A DNA stretch of 64,000 bases from NCBI GenBank assembly GCA_036417435.1, contig CM070899.1:3043001-3107000 (forward strand), read 5' to 3'. The notes beneath the pieces were generated by a model that worked only from the letters and a program-made list of their open reading frames with translations, was not told the origin of the DNA and made no database searches. The position numbers and the translations under genes were made by a program. Below are positions 42,891 to 54,479 of the stretch, one piece after another (positions within the stretch are counted from its first letter, which is position 1; each line of letters starts with the position of its first letter). This DNA comes from Inia geoffrensis (Eukaryota > Chordata > Mammalia > Artiodactyla > Iniidae).

Positions 42891-43925
42891 GTGATTACTT
42901 AATGATTTGAAAAATTAACATCACCTACGCCAAAGTCATCTTAAAAGTAAACAAACTAACATTTTCCCTGAATCTCAATATATATGAGCCTGTCAAACAA
43001 ATACAAAGTTCACTAGTCATCCTAGTTACCAACATACCTTCCTCCCCTTCCTAGAAGTAGACAATAGACAAACAGCAACATATAAAGTTAGCCTTTATCC
43101 TTACTATAAACATAACTAGTGTTAGAGCTGCTGCATCATTAAAAAGGTAATACGAAACATGCTGTGGAAAAGGTGTTATAAATATACAGAATATTTATGT
43201 GGTATATACTTCCTGAAACCAATGTTAGTGGGAACCCTCTGCCCCCAGTGGCAGAAAGCATAGTGCTTCACTTGACTACAGTCACATTAGCAACTTGTTT
43301 AGCGAAAAAGAGATCTCCCAACTATTCAAACCTGCAGACACCCAGTTTAGAGGGGTTTGTTTCGTTTTGTTTTTTTTATACAGTAGTCAGGGTTAATAAA
43401 GAGGCTATCACACCACATTCAAGCCTAGAATTTTCACTGACCCTACCTCTCACCAGCTGGGGAAAGATACCAAAGGGCCTCAGGCAAGCATTCCATAGGA
43501 ACTGCATCCTCTCCCCACCACTGAGCTGCAGGAAAGACAAAATGGACCCTCATCCCACATTCCTGAAGCACAATTACGTGGGGTGCACAAACACGTAGGT
43601 GTGAGACACTCTGGAAGCACTTCACATCAAAATGGGATCTTAAAGGTCATGCCTCAGAAGTCTACCTTCTATTATACAGAAAAATAGGATTTTTAATTTT
43701 AGAATTTTGTTTTACAGTCAACTTTTCAAGACTTAATATTCAACTGAGAACAAATTCCATTTTGGATTGCAAACTAACATTCCTTCAAAGTATAGAGTAA
43801 AAAGGACTCTACCCCATAAAGATTTCTGGATCCCACCTGGCCCCATTTCACATAGGAGCTGTGAAAGCCTTTATTATAGCTTTCCAGTTGTCCTGTGGCC
43901 ACCTGTAACAACTTTCTACAAGATT
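42891..43925. other. Single-copy intron, SINE-free
   Basis: About 1 kb with no recognised repeat. The 133-residue ORF at 43197 shows no domain. Confidence 0.45.
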
Positions 43926-44010
43926 AGAGAGAATTTTAGAGCTGGAAGAGACCTTCTGAGATCATCTGATTAACTGCAGAATGGAGCTATATCTTACAAG
44001 AGGACTAGAT
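43926..44010 (+). mobile_element. Ancient MIR/CR1-type fragment
   Basis: AATTTTAGAGCTGGAAGAGACCTTCTGAGATCATC is a familiar ancient mammal repeat phrase. Exact family uncertain. Confidence 0.65.
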
Positions 44011-44203
44011 TCCAAGTTATCAGGTAACGTGAAAATGGCACACAGTCAAAATCAATCTTGAAAAATACCTCAGGAAAGCTCCCTGCTGGAGGCCAACAAA
44101 CAAAATCATTTCAGGAAGCTCAAATCCTCCACTGCCAAAATAAGTAACTCCTGTACTCACTGAGCACCCAAATAAAGTTGCTGGGTTGTTATTTAAAAGT
44201 CAT
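44011..44203. other. Unassigned intron sequence
   Basis: Nothing recognised. Confidence 0.4.
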
Positions 44204-44510
44204 GGGCTTCACTGGTGGTGCAGTGGTTAAGAATCCGCCTGCCAATAATGCAGGGGACACGGGTTCGAGCCCTGGTCTGGGAAGATCCCACATGCTGTGG
44301 AGCAACTAAGCCCGTGCACCACAACTACTGAGCCCACATGCTGCAACTACTGAAGCCCACGTGCCTAGAGCCTGTACTCCACAACAAGGGAAGCCGCCGC
44401 GATGAGAAGCCCACACACCGCAACGAAGAGTGGCCCCTGCTCGCCGCAATTAGAGAAAGCCCGTGCGCTGTAACAAAGACCCAACACAGCCAAAAATAAA
44501 TTAATTAAAT
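44204..44510 (+). mobile_element. Long-type SINE with extra AAT
   Basis: GCCAATAATGCAGG replaces GCCAATGCAGG, a 3-bp duplication at the same SINE position as in the copy at 14386. Tail AAATTAATTAAATAAAT. Confidence 0.93.
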
Positions 44511-44689
44511 AAATTTACACAAAAAAAATTTTTAATTTTATTTAAATGTTTATTAAATGTTCAATTTAAAACATGAGACCCATACTTAACATGGTCATAG
44601 CTTCACAATGAGAGAATCAAGAAAAGATTCAAGGTAATACCTAGCTCTTGCTTCCTCCAGGGCACAAGTATGACTATGATGACCAATGT

Positions 44690-45375
44690 CCAAGTGGGTC
44701 CTAGACAGTTCCAGTTTATACCCACCAACCCAGCATAATTTTTAATAGGCCCCTGTTCACTTTCAAAAGTAGTTTGGACTAGTCTACTACCAACGGACCT
44801 GCTCCACGCCTAGTTACCAGCACACCTCACAACACATCTGGGCTGGTCCGTGACTCATGTTAACCAAGGAAATGTGACAGGAGTGATAATATGCCAGTTC
44901 TGGGCCTACACTTTAAAAGGACGAGCAATTTCTGGGACTTCTCTGGCGGTCCAGTGGTTAAGACTCTGCGCTCACAATGCATTTTTTTTATAATGTTAAA
45001 AAAAAAAAAGACTAGCAGTTTCCACTTCCTCCTTCTTGGAATGCTTGCCTAGGGGAGCCCTGAGCCACTACGTAAGAAATCTGACTATCCCAGTGGACAC
45101 CTTGCCCACTGGAAAAAGGATAGTTCCTGAGACTACACAGAGAAGAAAATAGGTCCAGCTGTCCCGGCATCTCAGTGAGGCCACCAGATGACACCAACCC
45201 CCGCTACTCCCAGACAGCCACCACATGAGACACCCCAAGTGAGCCCAGCAGAACAGCTATCCAGCTTAGCAAGAACCATGAAATAGGAGTTGTTATCTAA
45301 GGCCATGAAGTTTGAGTGGTTTGTTACACTTTCCTTTGAGGCAGAAGGGGACTCCTATAATTCCTCATGGAATAC
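44690..45375 (+). mobile_element. MLT1-type LTR, split by a SINE remnant
   Basis: TGCCAGTTCTGGGCCTACACTTTAAAAGG, CAGTTTCCACTTCCTCCTTCTTGG, TGAGCCACTACGTAAGAAATC and CACCCCAAGTGAGCCCAGC: strong MLT1 order. Left limit uncertain. Confidence 0.85.
44934..45008 (+). mobile_element. Short-type SINE, internally deleted
   Basis: Head GGGACTTCTCTGGCGGTCCA to CTCACAATGCA, then directly a T run and an A tail. Duplication GACGAGCAATTTC / GACTAGCAGTTTC. Confidence 0.88.
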
Positions 45376-45780
45376 TCCAGTGGTAGGTAGAGCTGATTTG
45401 ATAACCTGAGCCAGAAAGGGCCAGCTCTTTCGTGATGGCAGTCACCATTACCCTTCTAATCTCCTGGACAAGGTATGGACCTCAGATCCAGGAACCTAAC
45501 AGGTAGACTGACCCAAGAAGATCTGGGGAGGCTAAAGCTGAGAAAGGCTTGAGGTTCAGTTATTGCTGCACTGATATTAGAGAGGATTCCTGACTTTGAA
45601 TGGTTGCTTTGTATTCTAAGCACCTTGAATATTTATCACCATTATGGCTGAAAGGCGACAAACAGCCTGCCCAAGATTTCCAAGTTCCTGCATGCCACAA
45701 AACAAGATGACATCTCTATATCTAGAAGGCAGCACATAATGTACTAACAGTCAAGAATATAGGATCTAGATCAAGTTACC
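45376..45780. other. Unassigned intron sequence
   Basis: Nothing recognised. Confidence 0.4.
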
Positions 45781-45784
45781 CCAA

Positions 45785-45935
45785 GTTGGGTTCTGCCACT
45801 CACCAACTGAGACCTCAGGCAAGCTGCTTAAGCTCTCTAAATCTCAGTTTCATCGTCTGTACAACGGGGGTGATACAACTTGTGTTGCAGGATTGTTTTA
45901 AGGATTAAATAAGATCATGTTTGTAAAGGGCTTCA
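45785..45935 (-). mobile_element. MIR SINE, antisense
   Basis: GGTTCTGCCACTCACCAACTGAGACC, AAATCTCAGTTTCATCGTCTG and AGGATTAAATAAGATCATG. Confidence 0.92.
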
Positions 45936-45952
45936 GGAGTGCTGGTTCTTTT

Positions 45953-46131
45953 TTCTTTTTGATGTGGGCCATTTTTAAAGTCTTCGCTGAACTCGCTACA
46001 ATATTGCTTCTGCTTTATGTTTTGTTTTTTTGGCCCTGAGGCGTGTGGGATCTTAGCTCCTTGACCAGGGGTGGAACCCAAACCCCCTGCACTGTAAGAC
46101 GAAGTCTTAACCACTGGACCACCAGGGAAAT
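45953..46131 (-). mobile_element. CHR-type SINE with extended 3' part, antisense
   Basis: Ends GGACCACCAGGGAAATCCC at right. To the left of the first T run lies an extra block (about 45960-46020, including AATATTGCTTCTGCTTTATG) before a second T run. Flanks GTGCTGGTTCTT / GTGTTGGTTCTT mark the ends. I recall similar extended copies from other cetartiodactyls. Confidence 0.82.
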
Positions 46132-46148
46132 CCCGCAGCAGTGTTGGT

Positions 46149-46152
<4 letters not shown>

Positions 46153-46192
<40 letters not shown>
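46153..46192. repeat. (CA)n microsatellite
   Basis: About 20 CA units. Confidence 0.95.
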
Positions 46193-46196
<4 letters not shown>

Positions 46197-46429
46197 CTAG
46201 AAAGAAAGGAGGTGAGAAAGCTGGTAATGTGCCTTCAGAATTACGTCAGCTCATCCATAGTTAACTATCGAAGACATATCTAAGAAAAGACATATACAAA
46301 AGGCATCTATAAGCCAATAAAGGTATTCACTGCTGAGAACTCCAGGCTAGAAACCTGTATTTTGTAAACTTCCTGGGAAGAGTTTCTGTCCATGTTTTTA
46401 AGCAAAAAGAAAGCTGTTACTGAGAGACA

Positions 46430-46815
46430 AATTTGTACCAGGCACTATCTCAGAAGCTGGGGGTATGAAAGGCAACAAGATTGAAAAGCCCTCATCTCAC
46501 AAAGCTTACCTTCTAGTTGGAGGAGTCAGACAACAGACAAAATAAATAAGCAAGTATGTTGGATTGGTGAGAGTGAATAAGAAAAAAATAAATAAAGCAA
46601 GGAGAGGGAACAGGAAGCACCAGGGATGCAGCTGAAATTTTTAGATAGCAGAGACCCTAAGGCAGGAGCACGTCTGACAGTGGTCAAGAAAGAGCAAGGA
46701 GGCATCTGTGACTAGAGTACAGAAAAGTGGGAGCTAAAGTCAGGGGTGACAGGGACCAGATCCCGTAGGGACCAAATAGGCATCTTGTTCTAGATGTCAC
46801 AAGAAAGGGTTTGTG
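46430..46815 (+). mobile_element. L2 LINE 3' part
   Basis: TACCAGGCACTATCTCAGAAGC, CTCACAAAGCTTACCTTCTAG and ACAGGGACCAGATCCCGTAGGG in L2 order. Confidence 0.8.
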
Positions 46816-47255
46816 ATGGTTAATTTTATGTGTTAATTTGACCAGGCCAGAGGGTGCCCAGATATTGGCCAAACATTATTCTGGGTTTGTCACTGAGGGC
46901 GTTTCTGGATGAGATTAACATTTGAATTGGTAGCCTGAGTAAAGCAGATTGCCCTTCATAAAGTAAGTGGCCCTCATCTAATCAGTTGAAGGCCTGAATT
47001 GAACAAAAAGGCTGAGTAAGAGGGAACTTCTCCAACCTGACCACTTGAGCTGGTTCTCAGGCCTTTGAACTCAAACTAGAACTAGAACCTCTCCTGGGTC
47101 TCCAGGTTGCTGGTGGCAGATTTTGGAACTTCTAAGCCTCCAGAGTCTCATGAGTTAATTCCTTATAATAAATCATACAGATATAGATATAGACATAGAC
47201 AGAGATGTATCTCCTATTGATTCTGTTTCTCTGGAGAACCCTGCCTAATCAGGCT
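46816..47255 (+). mobile_element. Ancient interspersed repeat (second copy of family at 7115)
   Basis: TGATGGTTAATTTTATGTGTTAATTTG at left, AAAGCAGATTGCCC and CAGTTGAAGGCCTGAATTG inside, TTCTGTTTCTCTGGAGAACC at right. It interrupts the L2-type text on both sides. Confidence 0.75.
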
Positions 47256-47430
47256 TCAAAGAGGAGTAATCTACAGGGTCTCTGAGGGTAAACAGGTCAA
47301 ATAAGGTGAGGACTGCAAAGTGACCACTGCATTTAGCAACATGGAAGTCACTAGTGATGTTATGAGCAATTTTAGAGGAGCGGGGCCTAAATGGAATGTG
47401 TTCAAGAAAGAATAAGGGAACAGCAAAGAA
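47256..47430 (+). mobile_element. Ancient repeat continuing the L2-like block
   Basis: TTTAGCAACATGGAAGTCACTAGTG and GCCTAAATGGAATGTGTTCAAG are ancient repeat text, likely the continuation of 46430-46815. Confidence 0.5.
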
Positions 47431-48029
47431 GAGAATGCAGACAATTAATTATGAGAGGAATTTTTTAAAAAAACAAGGGAGAAATAACAGCATTTTATAT
47501 GCTACTGAGAATGATACAATACAGAAAAAAAATCTGATGATGCAAATAAAGGATGAATTCCTGGAGTGATGTCTTTGAGCAGGTAGAAGGTGACGGGGTC
47601 GAATGCACATGAAAAGACGGTGGCCTCAGCCAGGAGCATAAACACAGAAGATGAGGCAGAGGGTCAGGCACAGAAGTGGGAAGGTGCCATATGCCAGTGG
47701 GAGCCTGTAGAAGTTTTCTTCCAATTGCTTCAGTTTTTTTTCCCAGTGAAATAAAGGAAGGATGGGGAAGGAAGAATTGAAGGTTTAAAGTGAGATATTT
47801 AAATACTGTCCAGGAGAGTAACTGGAGTGAGAAAACAGAATATAACCAGTAACAGGCCTACTTGATTTTGGTGATCATGACTCTAAAGTGAGACTAGTCG
47901 GTAGGGTTTCTCCAGCCACATTTCAGCTATACTGACCCAAGCAAAAAATAAGCAAGAGGCTGGATTAAACAGGCCAGAACGGATGCAGTTCATGCCCCTC
48001 TTCCAAATCCACCCAGACTCGCCTGCTGC
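47431..48029. other. Unassigned intron, perhaps old repeat
   Basis: Purine-rich text with repeat flavour and no secure family. Confidence 0.4.
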
Positions 48030-48645
48030 TCTCCCTCCCAGCTAGAGCTGCCCCACCAGGCCTAGCCAAAGCTCGCAAGCTTCACATGATCACAGAGCCC
48101 CAGCCCATGACCCGTGTGTCCTTTCCTAACACCACCAGCTGTCCCTTCCTCCCCCCAGGGGTGAGGGTCGGGCTTTGGCGGGCTTTGTTTTGCCCACCAT
48201 GGCAGAAGCCACAGCAGCTCCAATGCCCAAACTCAGGTGCTCCTCCAGCAGGTACCTGGAGAGCCCAAGTAACAAGCCCGAACGCACAGAACAGTTAAGA
48301 CCCTGTGGGGCAACTCTGACCATTAAGAGACAGGAAACAGGAAGGAGCCAACACATTTCTCAGCTGTCCTCCCCACACACCTGCCCCCTGGGAGTGTTCT
48401 GAGAGGTGCCATGATTCTCTGGAGGTTTCCAGCATTGCCTAGCAACCAGCGAAGGTTCTTGTGAAACTGTGGCCAGCTTGATAACATACCACTCACTTTG
48501 TATATGCTTTCTCTCCTTCTCCGCCTAACTTTCTTCTTTCCCCCCTCACTCTAACTTCACATGAAGTATTAGCATATAAGCTTTGTCTTACACTCTTTTC
48601 TGGAGAATCCAGGCTAAGACATAGGTGGTGGCTTAGCCAAGACTA
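48030..48645 (+). mobile_element. Probable old LTR, unassigned
   Basis: A GC-rich body followed by a C/T-rich region and CTGGAGAATCCAGGCTAAGACA at the right end resembles mammalian LTR architecture. No internal genes. Confidence 0.45.
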
Positions 48646-49500
48646 TAGATGAAACTAGAGGAAAACAAGGTAATAGGAGCAGAGGATGTATTATAACGAC
48701 TGACTGTGGAACTTAAAGTGAACAAAAACACGAGAATGCTCAGGGGAATAGGTGGTAGGATCAATGAACTGAAGGTCACGATGGGGCTGAAGACTGCAGG
48801 AAATGGGATGGTGGAAGGTGTGAGCTAAAAGATTCAGGAAGAAGCAGTCAGAGTGCTAAGTTTGAAATTAAGATGACAGGGGGTGTTTCAGATAATGGTA
48901 ATTCAAGGGAATGGTATACAAGGTAGGGTAGAGAACAGGACACCTGGGAGAGAGGTCAAGGAACTAAGAAGCCAAGGTATTTAAGGACCAGGGTCACTGT
49001 TGTTTAACTGTTGTCCAGTCATTCACAGTTGCTCTGGGATCAACTATCTTCAGGGATACTGAAGTCATAAAAGACTACCGACACTGTACTGTACTAAGTG
49101 ACAGAAAGGTAGAAGCTACTTCTGTTCTAGTAACTCAGACCCCTCCCTGAGAACCTGAACAAAATATTTAAAACATCTGCTTCATGGAATCAGACAACTG
49201 ACAAGATAAGGCCAGAATGCAGGAGAGACTGAAGCTTAGGAAGGGACGTCCAGCTACTGAGGTCACTCTTCCCCTCAAGGATGTTTGCCAATTTCATAGG
49301 GGACCATTAAGAGATGGAGTAATGTATCTGACAGGCTTCCGGAGTTAGGGCAAAGACACTGGACTCCACAAGTACTGCCACTGGGGAGAGGAGAAAAGGA
49401 CAGCAGCTAGTGAATGCCTGTTTCTTGGCTGACACTCCAAAAGGCTATACCCTAGGAGTTAAGGACGAAACTGAAGTAAACAGACCCTCAAAGGGACTGC
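48646..49500. other. Unassigned intron sequence
   Basis: No repeat or gene recognised. Confidence 0.4.
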
Positions 49501-50309
49501 AGTTCAGCTTTGAATCATTTCAACTGGGTCATCTGAAATTGGACTAAGGTGATTCCACAGTGCTAGTGTAAATAAATCCTCTCTAGAAGAAGATATTATC
49601 CTGGGCCTCAAAGATTTTTTATAACCAATTTTGTAAATTGCAAGTTTGATATAAAACATGCGATAAAAAATGACCAGGCATATGAGGAAACAATACAACA
49701 TGAACAAAACACAGAAGAAATATAAAATGGAAACATCCACAAGCATTCCACATATTAAGAGTTACCAGATTTTAAAATAACTATACTTACAATGTTCCAG
49801 GAGATAAAAGACAAGATATACAATTTTAGCAGAGAACTAGGAACTATAAAAAAAGAACCAAATGAAAGCTCTAAAACTAAAAAAAGACTATACAAACTGA
49901 AACTAGGAACTCAATGGATGGATTTAAAAGCAGATAGAGAAAGACAACTTAGAATAAAGTAAGTCAAATGAAGCCCAAAGATATTAAAATTTGAAAAACA
50001 CAGACTAGAGGCTAAGAGACAGAGATACAGAACATATATGAAACTGAAGTTTCAAAAAGGAATGGAACAAATGCAGTAACTGAACAATGACTGAGAAGTT
50101 CCTAAAATTAATGAAAAGACAGCAAGCCACAGGTTCAAGATGCCCTAAGAATCCTAAACAAACTTAAAAAAAAAAAAAAAAATTCATACCTAGGGACATC
50201 ACAATAAAATAGTTGAAACAAAGACAAAGAGAAAAAAAATTTAAACCACCTGAAAGAAAACAAAACAGGCAGGTTACAATAATACTACTTTACTAAAAAA
50301 GAAAAGAAG

Positions 50310-50410
50310 GCAATATATGTGTATGTATAGCTGATTCACTTTGTTATAAAGCAGAAACTAACACTCCATTGTAAAGCAATTATACTCCAATAAAGATATT
50401 AAAAAACAAA
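50310..50410 (+). mobile_element. Short LINE-1 3' tail
   Basis: Only the last 90 or so bases of a young LINE-1: GTATAGCTGATTCACTTTG to TATACTCCAATAAAGATATT. Confidence 0.85.
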
Positions 50411-50511
50411 ACAAAACACAATGAAATACTTCTGAAGTGCTCAAAGAATATAACTGTGGCCTAGAATTCTATGCCCAGTAAAAATAACCTTCAAGAATAA
50501 ACCTGACATAT

Positions 50512-50717
50512 GGGCTTCCCTGGTGGCGCAGTGGTTGAGATACAGTGCCGACGCAGGGGATACGGGTTCGTGCCCCGGTCCAGGAAGATCCCACATGCCG
50601 CAGGGTGGCTGGGCCCGTGAGCCATGGCCGCTGAGCCTGCGCGTCCGGAGCCTGTGCTCCACAATGGGAGAGGCCACAACAGTGAGAGGCCCGCGTACCG
50701 CAAAAAAAAAAAAAAGG
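50512..50717 (+). mobile_element. Middle-type SINE with internal deletion
   Basis: Reads GGTTGAGATACAGTGCCGACG where others read GGTTGAGAGTCCGCCTGCCG. Duplication GAATAAACCTGACATA at 50495-50510 and 50718-50733. Confidence 0.95.
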
Positions 50718-51249
50718 GAATAAACCTGACATAAAAACATTTTCAGATAGATTTATCAATAGCAGGCTTACCCCAGAAGAAATATCACAGGATATTCTGA
50801 AAGCAGAAGAAAAATAAACCCAGGTAGAAAATTATGAGGGGCACAAAGGAACGAAGGGCAACAAAAAGGGGAAACGTGTGAATAAATCCTAATGAAATAA
50901 TTGTGTAAGATAATTGTTTCTTATAGGAATTAAAACATGTAAGACAAAATATAAAACAACAAGGCACACAGGGAGCACAAAGGGTAACTGAAGGGTTCTA
51001 TGGTCCTTGCACTGCCCTTTAAGAGGGTAAAAGCACCTAGTTTACATCAGATTGATAAATCAAGGATGTAAATTATAATCTCTAAGGGAGAAGATCCTGG
51101 GAAAATGGTGGAATAAGAAACACCCGAAATCTGTCTCCCCACCTAGACAACAACTGCACTGGCAGAATATGTTGATGTAACTACTGAGGAACTCTGGGGT
51201 CTACTGAAGGCTTGCAACTTCCAGAAAAAGGGTTGGAATGTAAATTGCA

Positions 51250-52030
51250 TTAATTTCAACTTCAGCTTTTATACATGCACTCCTATGTTCATAGCAGCAT
51301 ATTCATAGTAGTCAAGACATGGAATCAACCTAAATGTCTATCGACAAATGAATGGATAAAAAAGAGGTAGTACAGGGCTTCCCTGGTGGCGCAGTGGTTG
51401 AGAGTCCACCTGCCGATGCAGGGGACACGGGTTCGTGCCCCAGTCCAGGAGGATCCCACATGCTGCGGAGTGGCTGGGCCCGTGAGCCGTGGCCGCTGAG
51501 CCTGCACGTCTGGAGCCTGTGCTCTGCAGCGGGAGAGGCCACAACAGTGAGAGGCCCGCGTACCGCAAAAAAAAAAAAAAAAAAAAAGATGTAGTATATG
51601 TATGAGTGGAATATTACTCAGCCATAAAAAAGAATGAAATAATGCCATTTGCAGCAACATAGACGGACCTAGAGATTATCATACCAAGCAAAGTAAGTCA
51701 GAAAGAGAAAGATAAATACCATATGATATCACTTATATGTGGAACCTAAAATACAACACATATGTAGAACATATCTACAAACATAAATAGACTCACAGAC
51801 CTAGAGAACAGACTTGTGGTTGTGGGGCGAGGCAGGGGGCGTTGGATGGAGTGGGAGGTTGGGATTAGCAGACGCAAACTATTATATACAGAATGGATAA
51901 ACAATAAAGTCCTACTGTACAGCACAGAAAACTATACTGAATATCCTGTGATAAATCATAATGGAAAACAATATGAAAAAGGGCGTATATATATGTATAA
52001 CTGAATCACTCTGCTGTACAGCAGAAACAA
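51250..52030 (+). mobile_element. LINE-1 3' part, holding a SINE
   Basis: ACTCCTATGTTCATAGCAGC, AATATTACTCAGCCATAAAAA, GGTCCTACTGTACAGCACAG-type text and the end ACTGAATCACTCTGCTGTAC. Confidence 0.9.
51375..51583 (+). mobile_element. Middle-type SINE inside LINE-1
   Basis: Full copy with long A tail. Duplication AAAAGAGGTAGTACA / AAAAGATGTAGTATA. Confidence 0.94.
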
Positions 52031-52600
52031 TCAAACTTTGTGAAAGTCAAAGACAGAATCTTGAAAGCAAGAGAGAAATGACTCGTCGCATTCTAAGGAT
52101 CCTCAATAAGATTATAAGCAGATTTCTCATCAGAAACTTTGGAGGCCAGAAGACAGTGGGTCAGTATATTCAAAGTGCTAAAAGGAAAAAACCATCAACC
52201 AAAAAATCTTGTATCTGGCAAAACTGTTCTTTAAACAGCCTTAAAAAGGAAGGAAATTCTGACATATACTACAACATGGATGAATCTTGAGGACATTATG
52301 CCAAAGGAATTTTTTAAAAAACAACAACTGTATGATTCCATTTATATGAGGTACTTAGAGCAGTCAAATTCAGAGAGACAGAAGGTAGAAGGGTGGGTGC
52401 CAGGGGCTGGGAGAGGAGGGAATGGAGCGTATTTAATGGCTATAGAGTTTCAATTTTACAAGATGAAAAGAGTTCTGGAGATGGAAGGCGGTGATGGTTG
52501 CACAACATCATGAATGTATTTAATACCCTGAACTGTGCACTTAAAAATGATTAAAGATGGTAAATTTTCTGTGTATTTTACCACAATAAAAAAAATTTGC
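52031..52600 (+). mobile_element. Old LINE-1 pieces including a 3' UTR
   Basis: CTCATCAGAAACTTTGGAGGCCAG then, from about 52390, GGTTGCACAACATCATGAATG and TGTGCACTTAAAAATGATTAAAG. Confidence 0.72.
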
Positions 52601-52609
52601 AAACCAGAA

Positions 52610-53005
52610 TAAAACCATTAAGAGAACAGTATTTTGAAAAAGAGCATATAACTACCAAGCTAAGGAGACAGGGCAGAACAATAATAATAAACACTAAGGC
52701 AGAAGATCAAAGGAACAAGAAAGAAACAGAACAGGTGGGTCAAATAAACAGAAAGCTTTCAATCAGTAGATCTAACTACAAGTATATGAGCAAATACTTA
52801 AAAGAAACTGTAAACTGTACTAAATGTCCTACATAAAAGCAAAAATTTCCTTTTAAGATTTGGATTAAAATGTGTACAGACATACCTAAAACATAAGAAT
52901 AAAGAAAGATTGAAAGCACAAAGATGAAAAGTCACTACGCAAACACTAACAAAAAGAAACTGGCGTAACTATATTGATATGAGGTAAGAAGCATTACAAG
53001 AGATA
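52610..53005 (+). mobile_element. Old LINE-1, ORF2 N-terminal region
   Basis: ATGAAAAGTCACTACGCAAACAC and AAAAAGAAACTGGCGTAACTATA correspond to the start of ORF2. Strongly diverged. Confidence 0.6.
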
Positions 53006-53510
53006 TAGAGTGACTCCGTAATAAGGGGTTCAATCCTCCACTGCGACCTTTGGAGAAGCTTCAAAAAGCAGTAGTGAGTGGTATAATCTGATGACATCAT
53101 ATTCACTGTGGGTGTTTTTATGGAAGAGAAAAAAATGGTACCGGAGTGGCAATACAGAACAAGGAAGACATCCCACTTCCAAGCACAGTGATATGAGGAA
53201 TGTAGGGGAAAAGGCAAGTACCACGTGAGAGGGCTGCAGGGAAAACAGTGCCATCAGGAGACAACGAATTTGCAGTAAGAACAAGAACGTGAGGAACATT
53301 CACAAAAGAAATTGAGGATTAGGGGGATTCTGCTGGTGTACCCTGAGTTTCAGAAGGCTCCGTATAAAAGTGTCAAGAGAAGGTCAGGGGTGCGAGATGC
53401 GATCAGAAAAAAAACGTACAGTGTCTTAGAGATTAAAGCCTATAGAACAAGGGGATGACCTAGGAATCCTGGCCTTCTTGGTGACTGATAACCAAGAAAA
53501 AAGAACATAT
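53006..53510. other. Unassigned intron sequence
   Basis: Nothing recognised with confidence. Confidence 0.4.
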
Positions 53511-53630
53511 GGGACTTCCCTGGTGGCCTAGTGGTTAGGATTCCAGGCTTTCACACCATGGCCCAGGTTCGATCCCTGGTCGGGGAACTGAGATCCCACA
53601 AGCCACACTGCACGGCCAAAAAGAAAAGAA
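53511..53630 (+). mobile_element. Short-type SINE
   Basis: GGGACTTCCCTGGTGGCCTA head, GGTTCGATCCC B box. Duplication AAAAAGAACATA / AAAAAGCACATA. Confidence 0.93.
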
Positions 53631-53639
53631 AAAAAGCAC

Positions 53640-54085
53640 ATAAAGAGATCAATACCAATGGCAGAGAGCGACAGAGAAGCTAGGAGTGCTGAGGGAGGGG
53701 AAGGTGGGGTGAGGAACTCGCCAGGAACATCTGAAGTTCTGGGGCTTCCTTTCGACGTCTGTTGAAGCCTCTAGGCTGGCAGAGTAGGAGTCTCACTCTG
53801 AGCAGAGGAACACTTTCTTGATCCCCTGAAAAAGGCTGCGCGACTGTGAGCTCGGATTTTAAAGAGCCAATAAATCTCTGGTAGCTACCAAAAGGAGGGT
53901 TATTCTCAGAGGAAGAAGTAGAGCTGGTTACACAGCCCTCCTCCAAAGTCCACCTCTGGAGTTCCTAACTGCCCCAGTTCCAGAAGATTTTACATTGTCT
54001 TTAATAGTGCTGTTAAGCACAATTATTCTAACAAAAGAACATGTTACTTTTCTATGAATGGTAATGAGGGTAATGAGAATTCACC
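53640..54085. other. Unassigned intron sequence
   Basis: No repeat or gene recognised. Confidence 0.4.
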
Positions 54086-54089
54086 AGTT

Positions 54090-54330
54090 CTGTGCCTTTG
54101 TATTTCATTCATTTATTTGTTCAAAAGATTTTTTACTTTGTGCCAACTATGTGCTGAACAATGTTCTAGACTCTGGGAATACAGAATAAACAAAAACCTG
54201 TGCCTTTATGGAGGTTAAGTTTTAGAACAGATATTAAACAAATATATACATTTATATTACGTTAGTAGGTGCTATGAAAATAAGAAACAGTATACCAGGA
54301 TAAGCGGGACTGGAGTGCAATGGAGGTTTT
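54090..54330 (+). mobile_element. L2 LINE 3' end
   Basis: TTCATTCATTTATTTGTTCAAAAG, ACTATGTGCTGAACAATGTTCTAG, TGTGCCTTTATGGAGGTTAAG. Confidence 0.82.
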
Positions 54331-54479
54331 CATTTAAATAGGATGGCCAAAATATCTCCTCTGAATTATTCTTGCCCAAAATAATTTTAATCTGAAATTG
54401 ATCAATCCTCTAAATTTAACCACCAGTTTATAGAAAACATAAAGAATAAAGGAACATGTTGAAAACAGTAAGTACAGGG

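Larger units (their letters stand above)
49501..51240 (+). mobile_element. Old LINE-1-type sequence (5' part), fragmented
   Basis: GATGCCCTAAGAATCC, GGGACATCACAATAAAATAG and AGAATTCTATGCCCAGTA are typical of the old LINE-1 5' or inter-ORF region. Interrupted by a LINE-1 tail (50310) and a SINE (50512). Confidence 0.6.

Noticed and set aside
43197..43598. 133-residue plus-strand ORF
   Set aside because: Chance-length frame in AT-rich intron without domain or splice signals; kept only as unassigned DNA.
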